Positions 48,001 to 57,459 are shown, counted from the stretch's first letter. The stretch is 62,757 nucleotides of DNA from Gammaproteobacteria bacterium (GCA_025357835.1 JANYLM010000055.1:1-62757); one strand, 5' to 3'. Made by a program: numbers and translations. Notes: a model not told the origin generated them from the letters alone.

Positions 48001-49721
48001 GCGCCAATCTCGCCGCCATGCCCACGGCGCCGCGGCGCCCACTCGGCAAGATTTTGCGCGAACGCGGGATCCTGAGCGAGGATCAGCTCAGAATCGCTCT
48101 CATCGAGCAGAAGCGCAGCGCCGAGCCGCTCGGCAAGACCCTCGTCAGGCTGGGCTTCGTCAGCGAAGCCACGCTGCGCGAAGCGCTGTCTGAAAATCTC
48201 GGCCAGAGCGGTATCGACGTCTCCCGTGTGATCGCCGACCCCGCGGCCCTGGACCTGGTGCCCAAGAGCTTCGCCGTACGCTTCAGTGTCCTGCCGGTGT
48301 CATTGGACCGCGCCCGCCATGTGCTCACCGTCGCCGTCGGCAACCCGAACAACGTGGTTGTTTTGGACCAGCTGAATGAAATGCTGGGCGGCGAGATTAC
48401 CGCCGAGGCGCGAATTTCCTCGGAAGCGGAAGTCACGCGCGCCATCGATCGATTCTACGGCCATGAACTGTCGATCGACGGCATCTTGAATGAAATCGAA
48501 ACCGGCGAAGTCGATTATGAGAGCTTGGGCAGCGCCGACGGCGGTTACACCCAGCCCATCGTGCGATTGATCGATGCGCTGGTCGGCGACGCAGTTTCGC
48601 GACGCGCCAGCGACATCCACTTCGAGCCAGAGCAGGGCTTCGTCCGCATCCGCTACCGAATCGACGGGGTATTGCGGCAAATCCGCGCCTTGCACGCCAA
48701 GTATTGGTCGGCCATGTTGGTACGCATCAAGGTGATGTCCGGAATGAACATTGCCGAATCTCGCGCCCCTCAGGACGGACGCATCAGCCTGCACTTGCAG
48801 GGTCGATACATCGACTTTCGCGTCGCGGCGCAGCCGACCACCTACGGCGAGAATGTGGTGCTGCGCATACTCGACAAGGTTCAGAGCCTGGTCGCGCTCG
48901 ACGCGCTGGGGCTGGCGCCGGATCAATTCGAAGCGCTGCAGCTGATGATCAAGCGTCCCGACGGAATCCTGCTGGTCACGGGTCCCACCGGCAGCGGCAA
49001 GACGACCACCCTGTACTCGATATTGAGTGCGCTCAATACCGAAGCCGTCAACATCATGACCCTGGAGGACCCGGTCGAATACCCGATGCCCATGATTCGG
49101 CAGACTAGCCTGGTGGATGGACTGAAAATCGACTTTGCCTCCGGCATCCGTTCGATGATGCGCCAGGACCCCGATATCATTTTGGTCGGTGAAATACGCG
49201 ATTCGGACACGGCCACCATGGCGCTGCGAGCTGCGATGACCGGCCATCAAGTGTTCAGCACGCTGCACACCAACTCGGCGCTGGGCGCGCTGGCACGTCT
49301 TATGGATTTAGGATTGAATCCGGAGATTCTCGCCGGCAATCTGATCGGCGTGATCGCGCAGCGATTGGTGCGTCGTCTCTGCCGCAGTTGCAAGCGGCCG
49401 TACCAACCGAACCCCGCCCAACGCCGCTTGCTGGGACTCGAGCCCGGCAACTCCCAGCCTCTCTACGAGCCCGGAAGCTGCGACGATTGTGAGCAGCAGG
49501 GATACCACGGGCGGGTCGCGCTGATGGAAGTCGTACGCTTCGACGCCGACCTGGATGAACTAGTGGCGCGGCGCGCTACGCTGCGCGAGCTGCGCCAGCT
49601 TGCCGCGCAGAAGGGTGCGCGGACACTCGCGCAAGATGCCATCCGGCGCGTACTCGACGGCACCACCACCCTGAACGAAATCGCGCGCAGCATCGATTTG
49701 ACCAGTCTCGAGGCGCAGTGA
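47997..49721 (+). CDS. mshE: Type IV pilus assembly ATPase (MshE/GspE family)
   Basis: 574 residues from the GTG overlapping the previous stop (GTGA); an ATG seven codons later is possible. N-terminal MshEN domains (PLGKILRERGILSEDQL, a c-di-GMP-binding fold in MshE), Walker A TGPTGSGKTTTLYS (~327-340), Asp box TLEDPVEYPM, Walker B DPDIILVGEIRDSDT, His box TLHTNSALGAL, and a zinc-type Cys cluster CRSCKRP...CDDCEQQGYHGR. It drives pilin polymerisation and is possibly c-di-GMP responsive. Confidence 0.95.
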   Translation: MSANLAAMPTAPRRPLGKILRERGILSEDQLRIALIEQKRSAEPLGKTLVRLGFVSEATLREALSENLGQSGIDVSRVIADPAALDLVPKSFAVRFSVLPVSLDRARHVLTVAVGNPNNVVVLDQLNEMLGGEITAEARISSEAEVTRAIDRFYGHELSIDGILNEIETGEVDYESLGSADGGYTQPIVRLIDALVGDAVSRRASDIHFEPEQGFVRIRYRIDGVLRQIRALHAKYWSAMLVRIKVMSGMNIAESRAPQDGRISLHLQGRYIDFRVAAQPTTYGENVVLRILDKVQSLVALDALGLAPDQFEALQLMIKRPDGILLVTGPTGSGKTTTLYSILSALNTEAVNIMTLEDPVEYPMPMIRQTSLVDGLKIDFASGIRSMMRQDPDIILVGEIRDSDTATMALRAAMTGHQVFSTLHTNSALGALARLMDLGLNPEILAGNLIGVIAQRLVRRLCRSCKRPYQPNPAQRRLLGLEPGNSQPLYEPGSCDDCEQQGYHGRVALMEVVRFDADLDELVARRATLRELRQLAAQKGARTLAQDAIRRVLDGTTTLNEIARSIDLTSLEAQ

Positions 49722-50941
49722 ATCGCATGCCGACCTACCGCTATAGGGCAGTGACCGAATCGGGACAGTTGCGCGCCGGACGCACCGACGCGCTCAATCT
49801 AGCCGACCTGGAATCACGTTTGGCGCAGCTTCGACTGGAACTGATCGAAGCACACGCCAGAACTAAGCAATCTGTCTTCGCTTCCCGGGGAGCCGGCGTC
49901 AAGCCGAAAGATCTCATCACGTTCTGCTTGCACCTCGCGCAGGTGACACGCGCCGGAATCTCGCTTCTCGAGGGCCTGAAGGATCTGGTTGATCAGGTCG
50001 AGCATCCTCGCTTCCGTGTCATCATCGGCGCTATCGTCGAAGCCATACAATCTGGTACTCGGCTCGCCGATGCGCTCGCCGCCTACCCGCGGACCTTCGA
50101 TCATACCTTCGTCGCCTTGGTGCGCGCCGGCGAACAATCCGGCAACATTCCGCAAACCTTGCAGAAGTTGGCCGCGGCTCTGAAATGGCGGGACGAGTTG
50201 CGTTCCAGTTTCAAGAAGCTGCTCATCTATCCGGCGTTCGGACTGACCATCATCGGCTGCGTGTTTCTGTTTCTCATGATCTACCTGGTGCCGCAGTTGG
50301 CGGGCTTCATCCGCACCATGTCGGGCGGACAATTGCCCATGCAGACCCAGATTCTGCTCGGCATCTCCGGGTTTCTGGTTAATCACTGGTGGCTGTTGCT
50401 GGCCGTGCCCGGGGCCGTCGGCGTCGCCGTCCTATTGCTGCTGCGTTTTGCGACCGAGGCGTTGCGCACGGACTTTGACGGCCTCAAGCTGCGGATCCCG
50501 CTCATCGGTGCGACGCTGAAGAAGATCGCGCTGGCCCGTTTTGCATCGACGCTCGGCATGCTGTACGCATCCAGCATCCCGGTACTCTCCGCTTTGGACT
50601 TGTCGGCGGGCGCCGCCGGCAACCGCGTTCTGACCAAGGCGGTCATGGAGTGCAAGGCGCGGATCGCCGACGGTCTCACCATTGCCGAGTCTTTCGAACA
50701 GGCCGAGCTGTTTCCGAAACTAGTGGTAAGAATGCTGCGCATCGGCGAGCTAACGGGAGAACTCGACAAGGCGCTGGAGAATGTCAGCTATTTTTACGAT
50801 CGAGAGATCGCCGAGTCGATCGAAGGCCTGCAGGCCATCGTCGAGCCCACGCTCACGGTATTCATGGGGTCGATTCTCGGCTGGCTCATTCTGTCGATGC
50901 TGGGCCCGCTCTACGACACCATCTCGAAGCTCAAGATATGA
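49718..50941 (+). CDS. mshG: Inner-membrane platform protein (MshG/GspF family)
   Basis: 407 residues. Two GspF domains (FCLHLAQVTRAGISLLEGLK and FASTLGMLYASSIPVLSALD), three membrane helices (LTIIGCVFLFLMIYLVPQL, WLLLAVPGAVGVAVLLLL, and VFMGSILGWLILSML). It couples the ATPase to pilin polymerisation. GTG start overlapping the mshE stop. Confidence 0.94.
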   Translation: MNRMPTYRYRAVTESGQLRAGRTDALNLADLESRLAQLRLELIEAHARTKQSVFASRGAGVKPKDLITFCLHLAQVTRAGISLLEGLKDLVDQVEHPRFRVIIGAIVEAIQSGTRLADALAAYPRTFDHTFVALVRAGEQSGNIPQTLQKLAAALKWRDELRSSFKKLLIYPAFGLTIIGCVFLFLMIYLVPQLAGFIRTMSGGQLPMQTQILLGISGFLVNHWWLLLAVPGAVGVAVLLLLRFATEALRTDFDGLKLRIPLIGATLKKIALARFASTLGMLYASSIPVLSALDLSAGAAGNRVLTKAVMECKARIADGLTIAESFEQAELFPKLVVRMLRIGELTGELDKALENVSYFYDREIAESIEGLQAIVEPTLTVFMGSILGWLILSMLGPLYDTISKLKI

Positions 50942-52530
50942 GAGCCGGCAACCACTACCTCTACATCACCGCCACGTCGCTCGAGTGCTACCGAGAGCTG
51001 GGCGGCAGCCTTGCGCTCACGGCGAGCATTTCCACGCCCCGCAATATGGCGGTCGACAAGGACAGCCACAGCCTGTCCGTGCAGCAGTTCGAATCGCACC
51101 TGGCCGGCTTTCCGCACGACCGCTACTTCGTCATCACCGACACCCAAGCCGAGGCTTACCAAGCGGAGACCGTGCCGACCCTGTCGCGCCGCGACCTGAA
51201 ACTGCTGTTGGCTCGCAAATTGGAGCAGCGCTATCGAACCACCCGCTATCGGGCGGTGGTACCGCATCGCTCACGCCCCTACGCGTTCATACGCAATGCC
51301 CTACGACGCCGCAGCGGCACCACCACCCGCATTCTTTATGCGCTCATCCACCCGGAATCGCTGCTTCCTTGGCTTGACGCGCTCGAACGCCGTGCGCTGA
51401 ACGTTCGCGGCCTTTATAGCTTCGGGGCCCTAATGCCCGCGCTGATGACGCATCTGAAGCTGCCTCCTGTCTCGGACGCACTCGTGGTATTGCGCACCGC
51501 CGCGGGCTATCGACACGCCTTTGTCACACCGTCGGGGCTGCGCTTCTCGCGGCTCTGCGCCTATTCGTCTGCCGGCGACGCGCAGGTGGGACAGGAAATC
51601 GATAAGACTCTGCAGTACCTGACCATGGCGCGGCTGTGGGGAGTGGATGGCCGGCATCGCGCGCTGCACATCGCGGTGATCGATTCGCAACCTTCTGCCG
51701 CCCTGACGATCCCAGGCAGCAATCTCAGAACGGCACAACTCGTGCAACTGCGCCCTCGCGACCTACTTCCGAACGGACCCGCCGCGCTGCTCGACGCCCC
51801 GAATTCGGCGTGGCTGCTATTCAACCCTGCAACGTTTCGAGAACATGGCTTCGGTTGCGCCGCAGGACTTAGTTTGCAGAACGCTAGCCGGCGTGCGAAC
51901 TATCGGCGCGCCGTTCTGAGCGGCACGGCGATGGTGGCAACGGCCAGTACCGGCTACCTCGCGTTCACCGAAGTCGCCAGCCACGAGAACAATACGCATG
52001 CAGGCACCGCGGAGTTGATTGCCGATCATGTGAATGTTACTGCGGGAAACGCCGAGCGGGCCGCACCGAAGACCAGCTTGCAACCGGAGCAGCTGCGCGC
52101 CGTCGTGCAAACCCGCGATCGATTGCTGTCGCGCAGTGTCGATGCTTCCGGACTCTTGCGGCGCACCGCCGCGGCGCTGGCGCCATTTCCCGATCTTAAC
52201 GTCGATCTAGTGGAATGGAGCTACGGCGCAGGCGCCGCAGGCTCCGATTCGGCGCCCCCCGAGGCTTCGGCCGCGGTGATGTCGAACACCCTCGTGCTAC
52301 GCGTGACGGGACACAGCGGCCCAAATTTGTTGAAGTCCGACGCGAACGCGGCTGTTACGGGGCTGGCGGCCGCGCTGGCGCAAGGGCTCAACGGCCGGCA
52401 AACCATCGAAAGACTGCCCTTCGATGTCGCCCCCGGCGGCACCCTCTCCGCCAGACCCAAGGAGGCCGAGGGCGCGAACACCGATTTCAGTGTGATGGTG
52501 ACCATACCCGCCCCTGCGAGTGCCTCGTGA
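50938..52530 (+). CDS. Bitopic pilus assembly protein, PilM/PilN- or GspL-like, poorly characterised family
   Basis: 530 residues. The cytoplasmic part (~1-330) has weak actin-like character, with an LYITATSLECY start and no obvious phosphate loops. One membrane helix follows (SGTAMVATASTGYLAF, ~338-352), then a ~175-residue periplasmic domain with a PilN/MshI-like pattern. The size and layout resemble GspL or a PilM-PilN fusion. Similar proteins occur, as I recall, next to MSHA-type loci in betaproteobacteria without a defined function. It overlaps both neighbours by four bases. Confidence 0.6.
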   Translation: MRAGNHYLYITATSLECYRELGGSLALTASISTPRNMAVDKDSHSLSVQQFESHLAGFPHDRYFVITDTQAEAYQAETVPTLSRRDLKLLLARKLEQRYRTTRYRAVVPHRSRPYAFIRNALRRRSGTTTRILYALIHPESLLPWLDALERRALNVRGLYSFGALMPALMTHLKLPPVSDALVVLRTAAGYRHAFVTPSGLRFSRLCAYSSAGDAQVGQEIDKTLQYLTMARLWGVDGRHRALHIAVIDSQPSAALTIPGSNLRTAQLVQLRPRDLLPNGPAALLDAPNSAWLLFNPATFREHGFGCAAGLSLQNASRRANYRRAVLSGTAMVATASTGYLAFTEVASHENNTHAGTAELIADHVNVTAGNAERAAPKTSLQPEQLRAVVQTRDRLLSRSVDASGLLRRTAAALAPFPDLNVDLVEWSYGAGAAGSDSAPPEASAAVMSNTLVLRVTGHSGPNLLKSDANAAVTGLAAALAQGLNGRQTIERLPFDVAPGGTLSARPKEAEGANTDFSVMVTIPAPASAS

Positions 52531-53168
52531 GCACCATGCAATCCTCGCCCTACTCCAAGGCCGCACTCGGCAGAACGCTGCAATGCTGCGTCGCTGCGGT
52601 CGTCATCTGCGTGCTGGCGATCGGATTCGCGAGCACGCGCCAGGCCACCGCGCAACATCGCAGCGATGTCGCCGAGCAAGGCGTACGGAATGCCCGGATG
52701 CGCCTCGCTAGGGCGAATGAGCATCGAGGGCTGATCGATACTTACAGCGGCCGATTCGAGCAGCTGGTGCGCGAAGGGCTTCTGATCCGTTTCGATCGCG
52801 CAGTGGCGGGGGATTGGTTTGAGGCAGCGATCCGTGGGCGCCATAGAGCGCTGATCGATGACTATACGATAGGCAAGGATGCGCTGGTGACCGGCCCTGT
52901 GACCGCGGACCTGAATGCTTTCCGAGTGGTTTCGCATCGCCTCGATTTCCGCGCCACGGCGTCTGACGAGGACGAATTCGCCGACCTCATGAACTCGATC
53001 GAGAAACGCCTGCCGGGCACCACGGCGCAGGAAGGCTGCTCGGTCAGCCGGGTGCGCGAAGCCGGCAGCGACGGTGACGCTTTGAGCCTGCATTGTGCTT
53101 TGGTCTGGTATGAATTCGCGCCCAGCAACACTGATTTGGCGGCCAACCAATCGGAACCCGGACCATGA
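52527..53168 (+). CDS. PilO/MshJ-like pilus assembly protein
   Basis: 213 residues from GTG 52527 (ATG 52536 also possible). A short cytoplasmic tail, one helix (CVAAVVICVLAIGFAS), a coiled region (~45-80) and a small alpha/beta periplasmic domain. Topology and the position after the PilM/N-like gene fit PilO or MshJ. Sequence similarity alone would not prove it. The stop overlaps the next gene (ATGA). Confidence 0.6.
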   Translation: MSTMQSSPYSKAALGRTLQCCVAAVVICVLAIGFASTRQATAQHRSDVAEQGVRNARMRLARANEHRGLIDTYSGRFEQLVREGLLIRFDRAVAGDWFEAAIRGRHRALIDDYTIGKDALVTGPVTADLNAFRVVSHRLDFRATASDEDEFADLMNSIEKRLPGTTAQEGCSVSRVREAGSDGDALSLHCALVWYEFAPSNTDLAANQSEPGP

Positions 53169-53641
53169 AAGCCCGCATTCACCGCAACCCAATCACTTTG
53201 CGCGCCAAGTCGCTGATGCTGGCGTTGGTATTCGGCGCATCGCTCGGACATGCGGCCGACCCGTTGGAAGTTGCAAGGCTGCCAGCCGCCCCTGCCGTCA
53301 AACGGTCCATCGGCAGAGTGTTTTTTACTCCGGCCGAGCGGCGCCGCCACGGCGTTGCGCTGGCTGTGACCCGGGTCGCGCCGGGCGACGCCTCACGCGA
53401 GCATCAGCGCCTGACGGTCAACGGCGTTCTGAGTTCCGGCACTCAAGGGCGCACCGTCTGGGTCAATGGTGCGGCCGTCGCAAGCTCGGCCCGGCGCCCA
53501 TCGGCCTGGTCCGATCGCAATGGCAATATTTGGCTCACCGATGCAGATCAGCGAACGCACCTGATAAAGCCCGGCCAGTCGATTGATCGCAATGGCGCGA
53601 TCGAGGACTTACTGCCGCCCGGATCGGTGACCCGGCGCTGA
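53165..53641 (+). CDS. PilP/MshK-like periplasmic protein
   Basis: 158 residues. Signal peptide ending SLGHAADP. The C-terminal half has GRVFFTPAERRRHG, then a compact beta domain LTVNGVLSSGTQGRTVWVNG and GQSIDR, the pattern of MshK/PilP HR-like domains that contact the secretin. Assignment rests on fold pattern and order. Confidence 0.6.
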   Translation: MKARIHRNPITLRAKSLMLALVFGASLGHAADPLEVARLPAAPAVKRSIGRVFFTPAERRRHGVALAVTRVAPGDASREHQRLTVNGVLSSGTQGRTVWVNGAAVASSARRPSAWSDRNGNIWLTDADQRTHLIKPGQSIDRNGAIEDLLPPGSVTRR

Positions 53642-53652
53642 AACCGCAACCC

Positions 53653-55137
53653 ATGCGCACGCACGCTCACCCAGCAACCGGAACACCTCGGCATCGGCAA
53701 CGCGGCGCCGCGGCGTTGTTGATGATTATCACGCTGGTGGTAATTCTAACCATGGTGTTCGCGCCCCGACTGACCCTGTGGCAGTTACACAATGCGGCCG
53801 ATGCCCGCGGTTACCAGAGGCTTATTGCCGCCAAGGCGGCCATCCTGGCACATGCCGCCAACCCAGGCGCCGATGCGAATCCCGGCCGGCGTCTGGGACA
53901 GATATCGTTCACCCCAGACTTGCCCGCGGCGGCGGGCGCCACCTTCAGCGGACTCGCGGGACAAACCCTGCTTGGCAAGCCGGGCTGCGCCACGCGCACC
54001 TGGACGCCCGGCCAGCCGCTCATCGATCCGAATGGCCCTGTTACCAAGCTCGACGTGCGTTGCTTCGGCCGATTTCCCTGGCTGAGCTACGGTCTCGAAG
54101 GACCGAGCACCGACGACGACGAAGGAGGCACGATTCCGTGGATGTTCCTATCGGCCAATCTGGTGGTCGGCTCGGGCTGCGTGGCCAACTTGAATCCGCT
54201 GCTGCTGAGCATGCCCTACACGGGGGCCTGCCTGACCGGGCTGCCCTTCCCCTGGCTCAAGGTGGTCGATGATCGCGGTAATCTACTGTCATCCGAAGTG
54301 GCCATCGTGCTCATCTTGCCAGGACCTCCGCTCAACAATGCGCAGCAACGCATGGCACCCAACGATCACTCACCGGCCGCTTATCTGGAAGGCCTGACGG
54401 TGGTGGCCGGCTGTACCGCCCCGTGTGTTCCGGGGACTTATAACAACGCGGCTTACACCGTCAACGGCCAGGCGTGGACCTTCATCGATGCGCCGCCGAG
54501 CACCGCTCTGGGTCCGCAGCCTGCCTACTACCAGCAGCCCTTCGCCTTCAATGATCGGCTGATCTACATTACCGCGAGCGAGTATTTCGAGGCGATGGAA
54601 ACGCGAGCGCGGTTGGCCGCGTTGAGCGCGCTTAGTCAGTTTCGAAAGGTAAACGGCTATCTGCCATACTCGGGCGATAAAACAGCCCCCTTGTCGACCG
54701 CCTGCGGTGCGCCGCACTCGCGCTTTGGCTTGCTAGGGGCGACCGGCAACTGCGGCGGCACTCGGCCCCTGACCACGCCGTTGATCAATCCGGCCTACCC
54801 GACTTGGTACAGCGCTGCCGGCTGGGGTTCTTATTTTATTTACGCAGTCGACGCCGGTTGCGTTCAGACCGCGACCATCCCGGGATGCCTCACGCCCAGC
54901 CTACAGCTGGGCGGTGTGGCGACTCGCTACAATGCCGTGTTACTCAGCCCGGGGCGAGCGATACAAAACGCGCCCTATGCGGTGACCAAGGTCGGAGCGC
55001 AAATGCCCGTGAGCCCGGGCCGCGGTCTGGTGGATTTTCTCGACAGCTTGAAAAACATCACTACGGGGTTGGTCTTCGATGCCGCGGGCACGCCACCCAC
55101 CGCCAACTATAATGACCGCATGTACGGTATCCCATGA
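53653..55137 (+). CDS. Large prepilin-like (PilX-type) protein, possible pilus tip component
   Basis: 494 residues. A basic leader ending QRGAAALLMIITLVVIL fits a PilX-type class III-like signal with a long hydrophobic helix (~19-37). The remaining ~450 residues are Gly/Pro/Asn-rich with several Cys (TACGAP, CTAPCVPG, DAGCVQ), suggesting disulfide-stabilised loops. It lacks the F-T-L-x-E motif; processing by a prepilin peptidase is inferred from position. Large minor pilins often sit at pilus tips and carry adhesin functions. Confidence 0.6.
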   Translation: MRTHAHPATGTPRHRQRGAAALLMIITLVVILTMVFAPRLTLWQLHNAADARGYQRLIAAKAAILAHAANPGADANPGRRLGQISFTPDLPAAAGATFSGLAGQTLLGKPGCATRTWTPGQPLIDPNGPVTKLDVRCFGRFPWLSYGLEGPSTDDDEGGTIPWMFLSANLVVGSGCVANLNPLLLSMPYTGACLTGLPFPWLKVVDDRGNLLSSEVAIVLILPGPPLNNAQQRMAPNDHSPAAYLEGLTVVAGCTAPCVPGTYNNAAYTVNGQAWTFIDAPPSTALGPQPAYYQQPFAFNDRLIYITASEYFEAMETRARLAALSALSQFRKVNGYLPYSGDKTAPLSTACGAPHSRFGLLGATGNCGGTRPLTTPLINPAYPTWYSAAGWGSYFIYAVDAGCVQTATIPGCLTPSLQLGGVATRYNAVLLSPGRAIQNAPYAVTKVGAQMPVSPGRGLVDFLDSLKNITTGLVFDAAGTPPTANYNDRMYGIP

Positions 55138-55955
55138 GACATCCGCATCGAGGTTTCACGCTGATTGAGGTTGCCATCTCCATGGTCATCCTAGGGCTGG
55201 TTCTGACCGGCTTGGTGGTGTCGCTGTCACAGCAATTGCAGCAGCGCCATTTAATGGATACCCGCAGCACGCTCGCCCAGGCGAGCGACGCCTTAATCAC
55301 CTTCGTGACCGCCAATGCACGACTCCCCTGCCCGGCAGTTGTCGGCAGCAATGGGCTCGAATCGACCTCCGCTCCCGGCATATGCACTGTGGCGGCCGGC
55401 TACCTACCCGCCGTCACCCTAGGTTTGAGCAATCTCGACGCCAATGGCCTGCTCAATGATGGCTGGGCCGACGGAAGTATTCGCGACAACACCGGCGCTC
55501 TGAATTACCCACGCGCCATCCGCTACTCAGTGGCGCGGCTCACGCTCACGACGGAAGTGAACGCGCTGACCACTAAGTCGCTGGGTACGGCCAACCGTTC
55601 TAGCGTCGGCGCAGACCTTGACCCCGTCGCCGGTAACCGTGGATTGTTCGTTTGCCGTTCTTCGGCGGGTCTCGTTCCCGCGGGCAACCGCTGCGGCGGT
55701 GCCGCTAATTCCCTCGCACGCAATGCCGTGGCCGTGCTCTGGTCGCAGGGGCCGACGGGGAACGCCACTCTCGGCAATTCCGCCGACGAAAATCAAAACG
55801 CGGCGCAGCTTACCGCTCCAGGCATTCCCGGAACATTCGTGATGCGAGATCCCGCAGGCGCGGCCGCAGCCGCCGGCCGTTTCGACGACATCGTTATCTG
55901 GCTGGCGTGGGGGCCGGTGGCGGACAAACTGATGCTTGCCTGGCAGGTCCCCTAG
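55134..55955 (+). CDS. Minor prepilin with type IV signal
   Basis: 273 residues. Leader MRHPHRG, cleavage before FTLIEVAISMVILGL with Glu at +5, and a long hydrophobic N-helix. The body has paired Cys (RLPCPA, GICTVA, VCRSS, GNRCGG). It overlaps the preceding gene (ATGA) and its TAG overlaps the GTG of the permease (TAGTG), tying the ABC permease into the pilin operon. Confidence 0.85.
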   Translation: MRHPHRGFTLIEVAISMVILGLVLTGLVVSLSQQLQQRHLMDTRSTLAQASDALITFVTANARLPCPAVVGSNGLESTSAPGICTVAAGYLPAVTLGLSNLDANGLLNDGWADGSIRDNTGALNYPRAIRYSVARLTLTTEVNALTTKSLGTANRSSVGADLDPVAGNRGLFVCRSSAGLVPAGNRCGGAANSLARNAVAVLWSQGPTGNATLGNSADENQNAAQLTAPGIPGTFVMRDPAGAAAAAGRFDDIVIWLAWGPVADKLMLAWQVP

Positions 55956-56725
55956 TGCATCCCCTGTCGGGCGCCATAGGGGGTCTCGCGCGCCTGACCT
56001 TATTGGAGGCCAGGCGCACGGCGGTTGGCAAGGCGGCGCTGGCCGCCATCGCCCTTGCGCTATTGTTTGCATTATTCGCGGGTCGCGTCGTGCTCACCGA
56101 TCAAGCGCGCGCCACCGTCGTCATGTATGCCGTCGGCGTGCGCCTCGCCCTAGTGCTGATTCTCGGCCTGGCCATTGTCGCCAACACCACACGCGATCTT
56201 AACGAACGCATCATCGATAACTTTCTCGCCCTGCCGGTGACCCGCCTGCAGTACGCCTTCGGCAAGTGGCTGGGTTGGAGCTTGGTCGCGGTTCTGTTTG
56301 CGCTCGCGGCCGGACTGCCACTGTTGGCATTTTCAAGTGCGCCTGGGCGGCTGCAGTGGACCTTGAGCTTCGCGGCGGAGACTGTGGTGATTGCGAGCCT
56401 GGCACTGGTATTGGCGCTTGCACTGGGGCGCGTCATCACGGCGATGTTTGCCTTTTGCTGCCTGTATTTGTTTGCCCGCGTGAGCGCCCTGCTGGTCCTG
56501 CTCAGCGCCAACATGGGCGCCGATCAGGGCTCCCTGCTCGACCGCATCGACGCACGCTATGTCGAGTTTGCCGGCTACTTGCTGCCGCGCATGGATCGCT
56601 TCGCGGACACGGCATGGCTCAGCGGCGGCCCCATCCGCTTTGGGCCGGACCTTCTGCAAGCGGGGGTCTACATTGCCCTGCTCGCTGCCGTCGCCCACCT
56701 CGAGCTGCGGCGCAAGCAGTTCTAG
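55955..56725 (+). CDS. ABC-2 type permease within the pilus operon (PilI-like candidate)
   Basis: 256 residues from the GTG overlapping the prepilin stop. Six predicted helices, with the family signature RDLNERIIDNFLALPVTRLQ after the second helix, typical of ABC-2 exporters that work with a separate ATPase. No ATPase adjoins it; the best candidate partner is at 43848-44573. The location is unusual for a general transporter and suggests a pilus-related substrate or role. Confidence 0.82.
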   Translation: MHPLSGAIGGLARLTLLEARRTAVGKAALAAIALALLFALFAGRVVLTDQARATVVMYAVGVRLALVLILGLAIVANTTRDLNERIIDNFLALPVTRLQYAFGKWLGWSLVAVLFALAAGLPLLAFSSAPGRLQWTLSFAAETVVIASLALVLALALGRVITAMFAFCCLYLFARVSALLVLLSANMGADQGSLLDRIDARYVEFAGYLLPRMDRFADTAWLSGGPIRFGPDLLQAGVYIALLAAVAHLELRRKQF

Positions 56726-56727
56726 CC

Positions 56728-57426
56728 ATGCGCAGCATCGCCAGAGTTCGTGCGTGGCTGCCGCTGTGCATCTGCCTACTGGCCAATGTGCTGATCCAGC
56801 GCCTGAACCCGCCGGCGAGGCAGGATGGCGTAGATCTCGGCACGCCACCCCCGGCCACTGTGGTTCGGACGGCGGCCTTGGCCGAGAATGTATTCGCGGG
56901 TTATCTGGTCATGATGTTTCTGCAAAACGTCGACGTGCCGCTCGGCCGCGCCACACCTTTGGCCGACCTCGACCGCCGCACGCTGCTTCACTGGTTCGAC
57001 CTGGCCACCGAGCTCGACCCCGATTCGGGGTATCCATTGTTGCTGGCGGCCCGCCATTACGCCGAGACCGGCAGCCCGGCCCAGCGACGCATGATGCTTG
57101 ACTGGGTATACCGCCGTTTTGAGGAAAGACCCAACCAACGCTGGCCGTGGCTGGTGCACGCCGTGTTTGTGGCTCGACATGTGCTGCACGACAATCCATT
57201 GGCGGAGTTCTATGCGGCCGCCCTGCGAACCGACGTGAGCGATCCCGCGGTACCCACCTGGGTGGGGCAAATGGACCTGCTGTTGCGCGCCGATCTCGGC
57301 GAAACCGCGGATGCACGGGCCATACTGGGTGGGCTGGTCGCGGCGGGGCAGATTCGCTCTCCTGCCGAGCTCAAGTTCCTAGAATCCCGGCTGCCGAATA
57401 CGGTGTCCGCTGCTGCAGCGCGGTAG
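56728..57426 (+). CDS. Uncharacterised signal-anchored helical protein (PilG position)
   Basis: 232 residues beginning two bases after the permease stop. N-terminal signal or anchor (VRAWLPLCICLLANVLIQ), then an alpha-helical domain with TPR-like character (LHWFDLATELDPDSGYPLLL, HYAETGSPAQRRMMLDWVYR). No known family recognised. Translationally close to the permease and upstream of the major pilin; could be a periplasmic partner of the transporter. Confidence 0.6.
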   Translation: MRSIARVRAWLPLCICLLANVLIQRLNPPARQDGVDLGTPPPATVVRTAALAENVFAGYLVMMFLQNVDVPLGRATPLADLDRRTLLHWFDLATELDPDSGYPLLLAARHYAETGSPAQRRMMLDWVYRRFEERPNQRWPWLVHAVFVARHVLHDNPLAEFYAAALRTDVSDPAVPTWVGQMDLLLRADLGETADARAILGGLVAAGQIRSPAELKFLESRLPNTVSAAAAR

Positions 57427-57434
57427 GGCGGTCT

Positions 57435-57459
57435 GCCGAGTTCACATAGTGTGACCGGC
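57435..57459 (+). terminator. Hairpin upstream of the major pilin gene
   Basis: Stem GCCG/CGGC plus TCACA/TGTGA with a TAG loop and small bulges, ten bases after the preceding stop. There is no T-run, so partial attenuation or 5'-end stabilisation of a pilin mRNA is more likely than full termination. Confidence 0.35.

Noticed and set aside
47053..48042. 329-codon minus-strand ORF opposite the MshN-like gene
   Set aside because: Arg/Gly/Ala-rich shadow frame opposite a repetitive Ala-rich coding region; it breaks the operon logic and has no domain.
57442..57454. TCACA-TAG-TGTGA as a CRP binding site
   Set aside because: CRP sites read TGTGA-N6-TCACA; here the half-sites are in the opposite order with a 3-base spacer, so a hairpin is the better reading.
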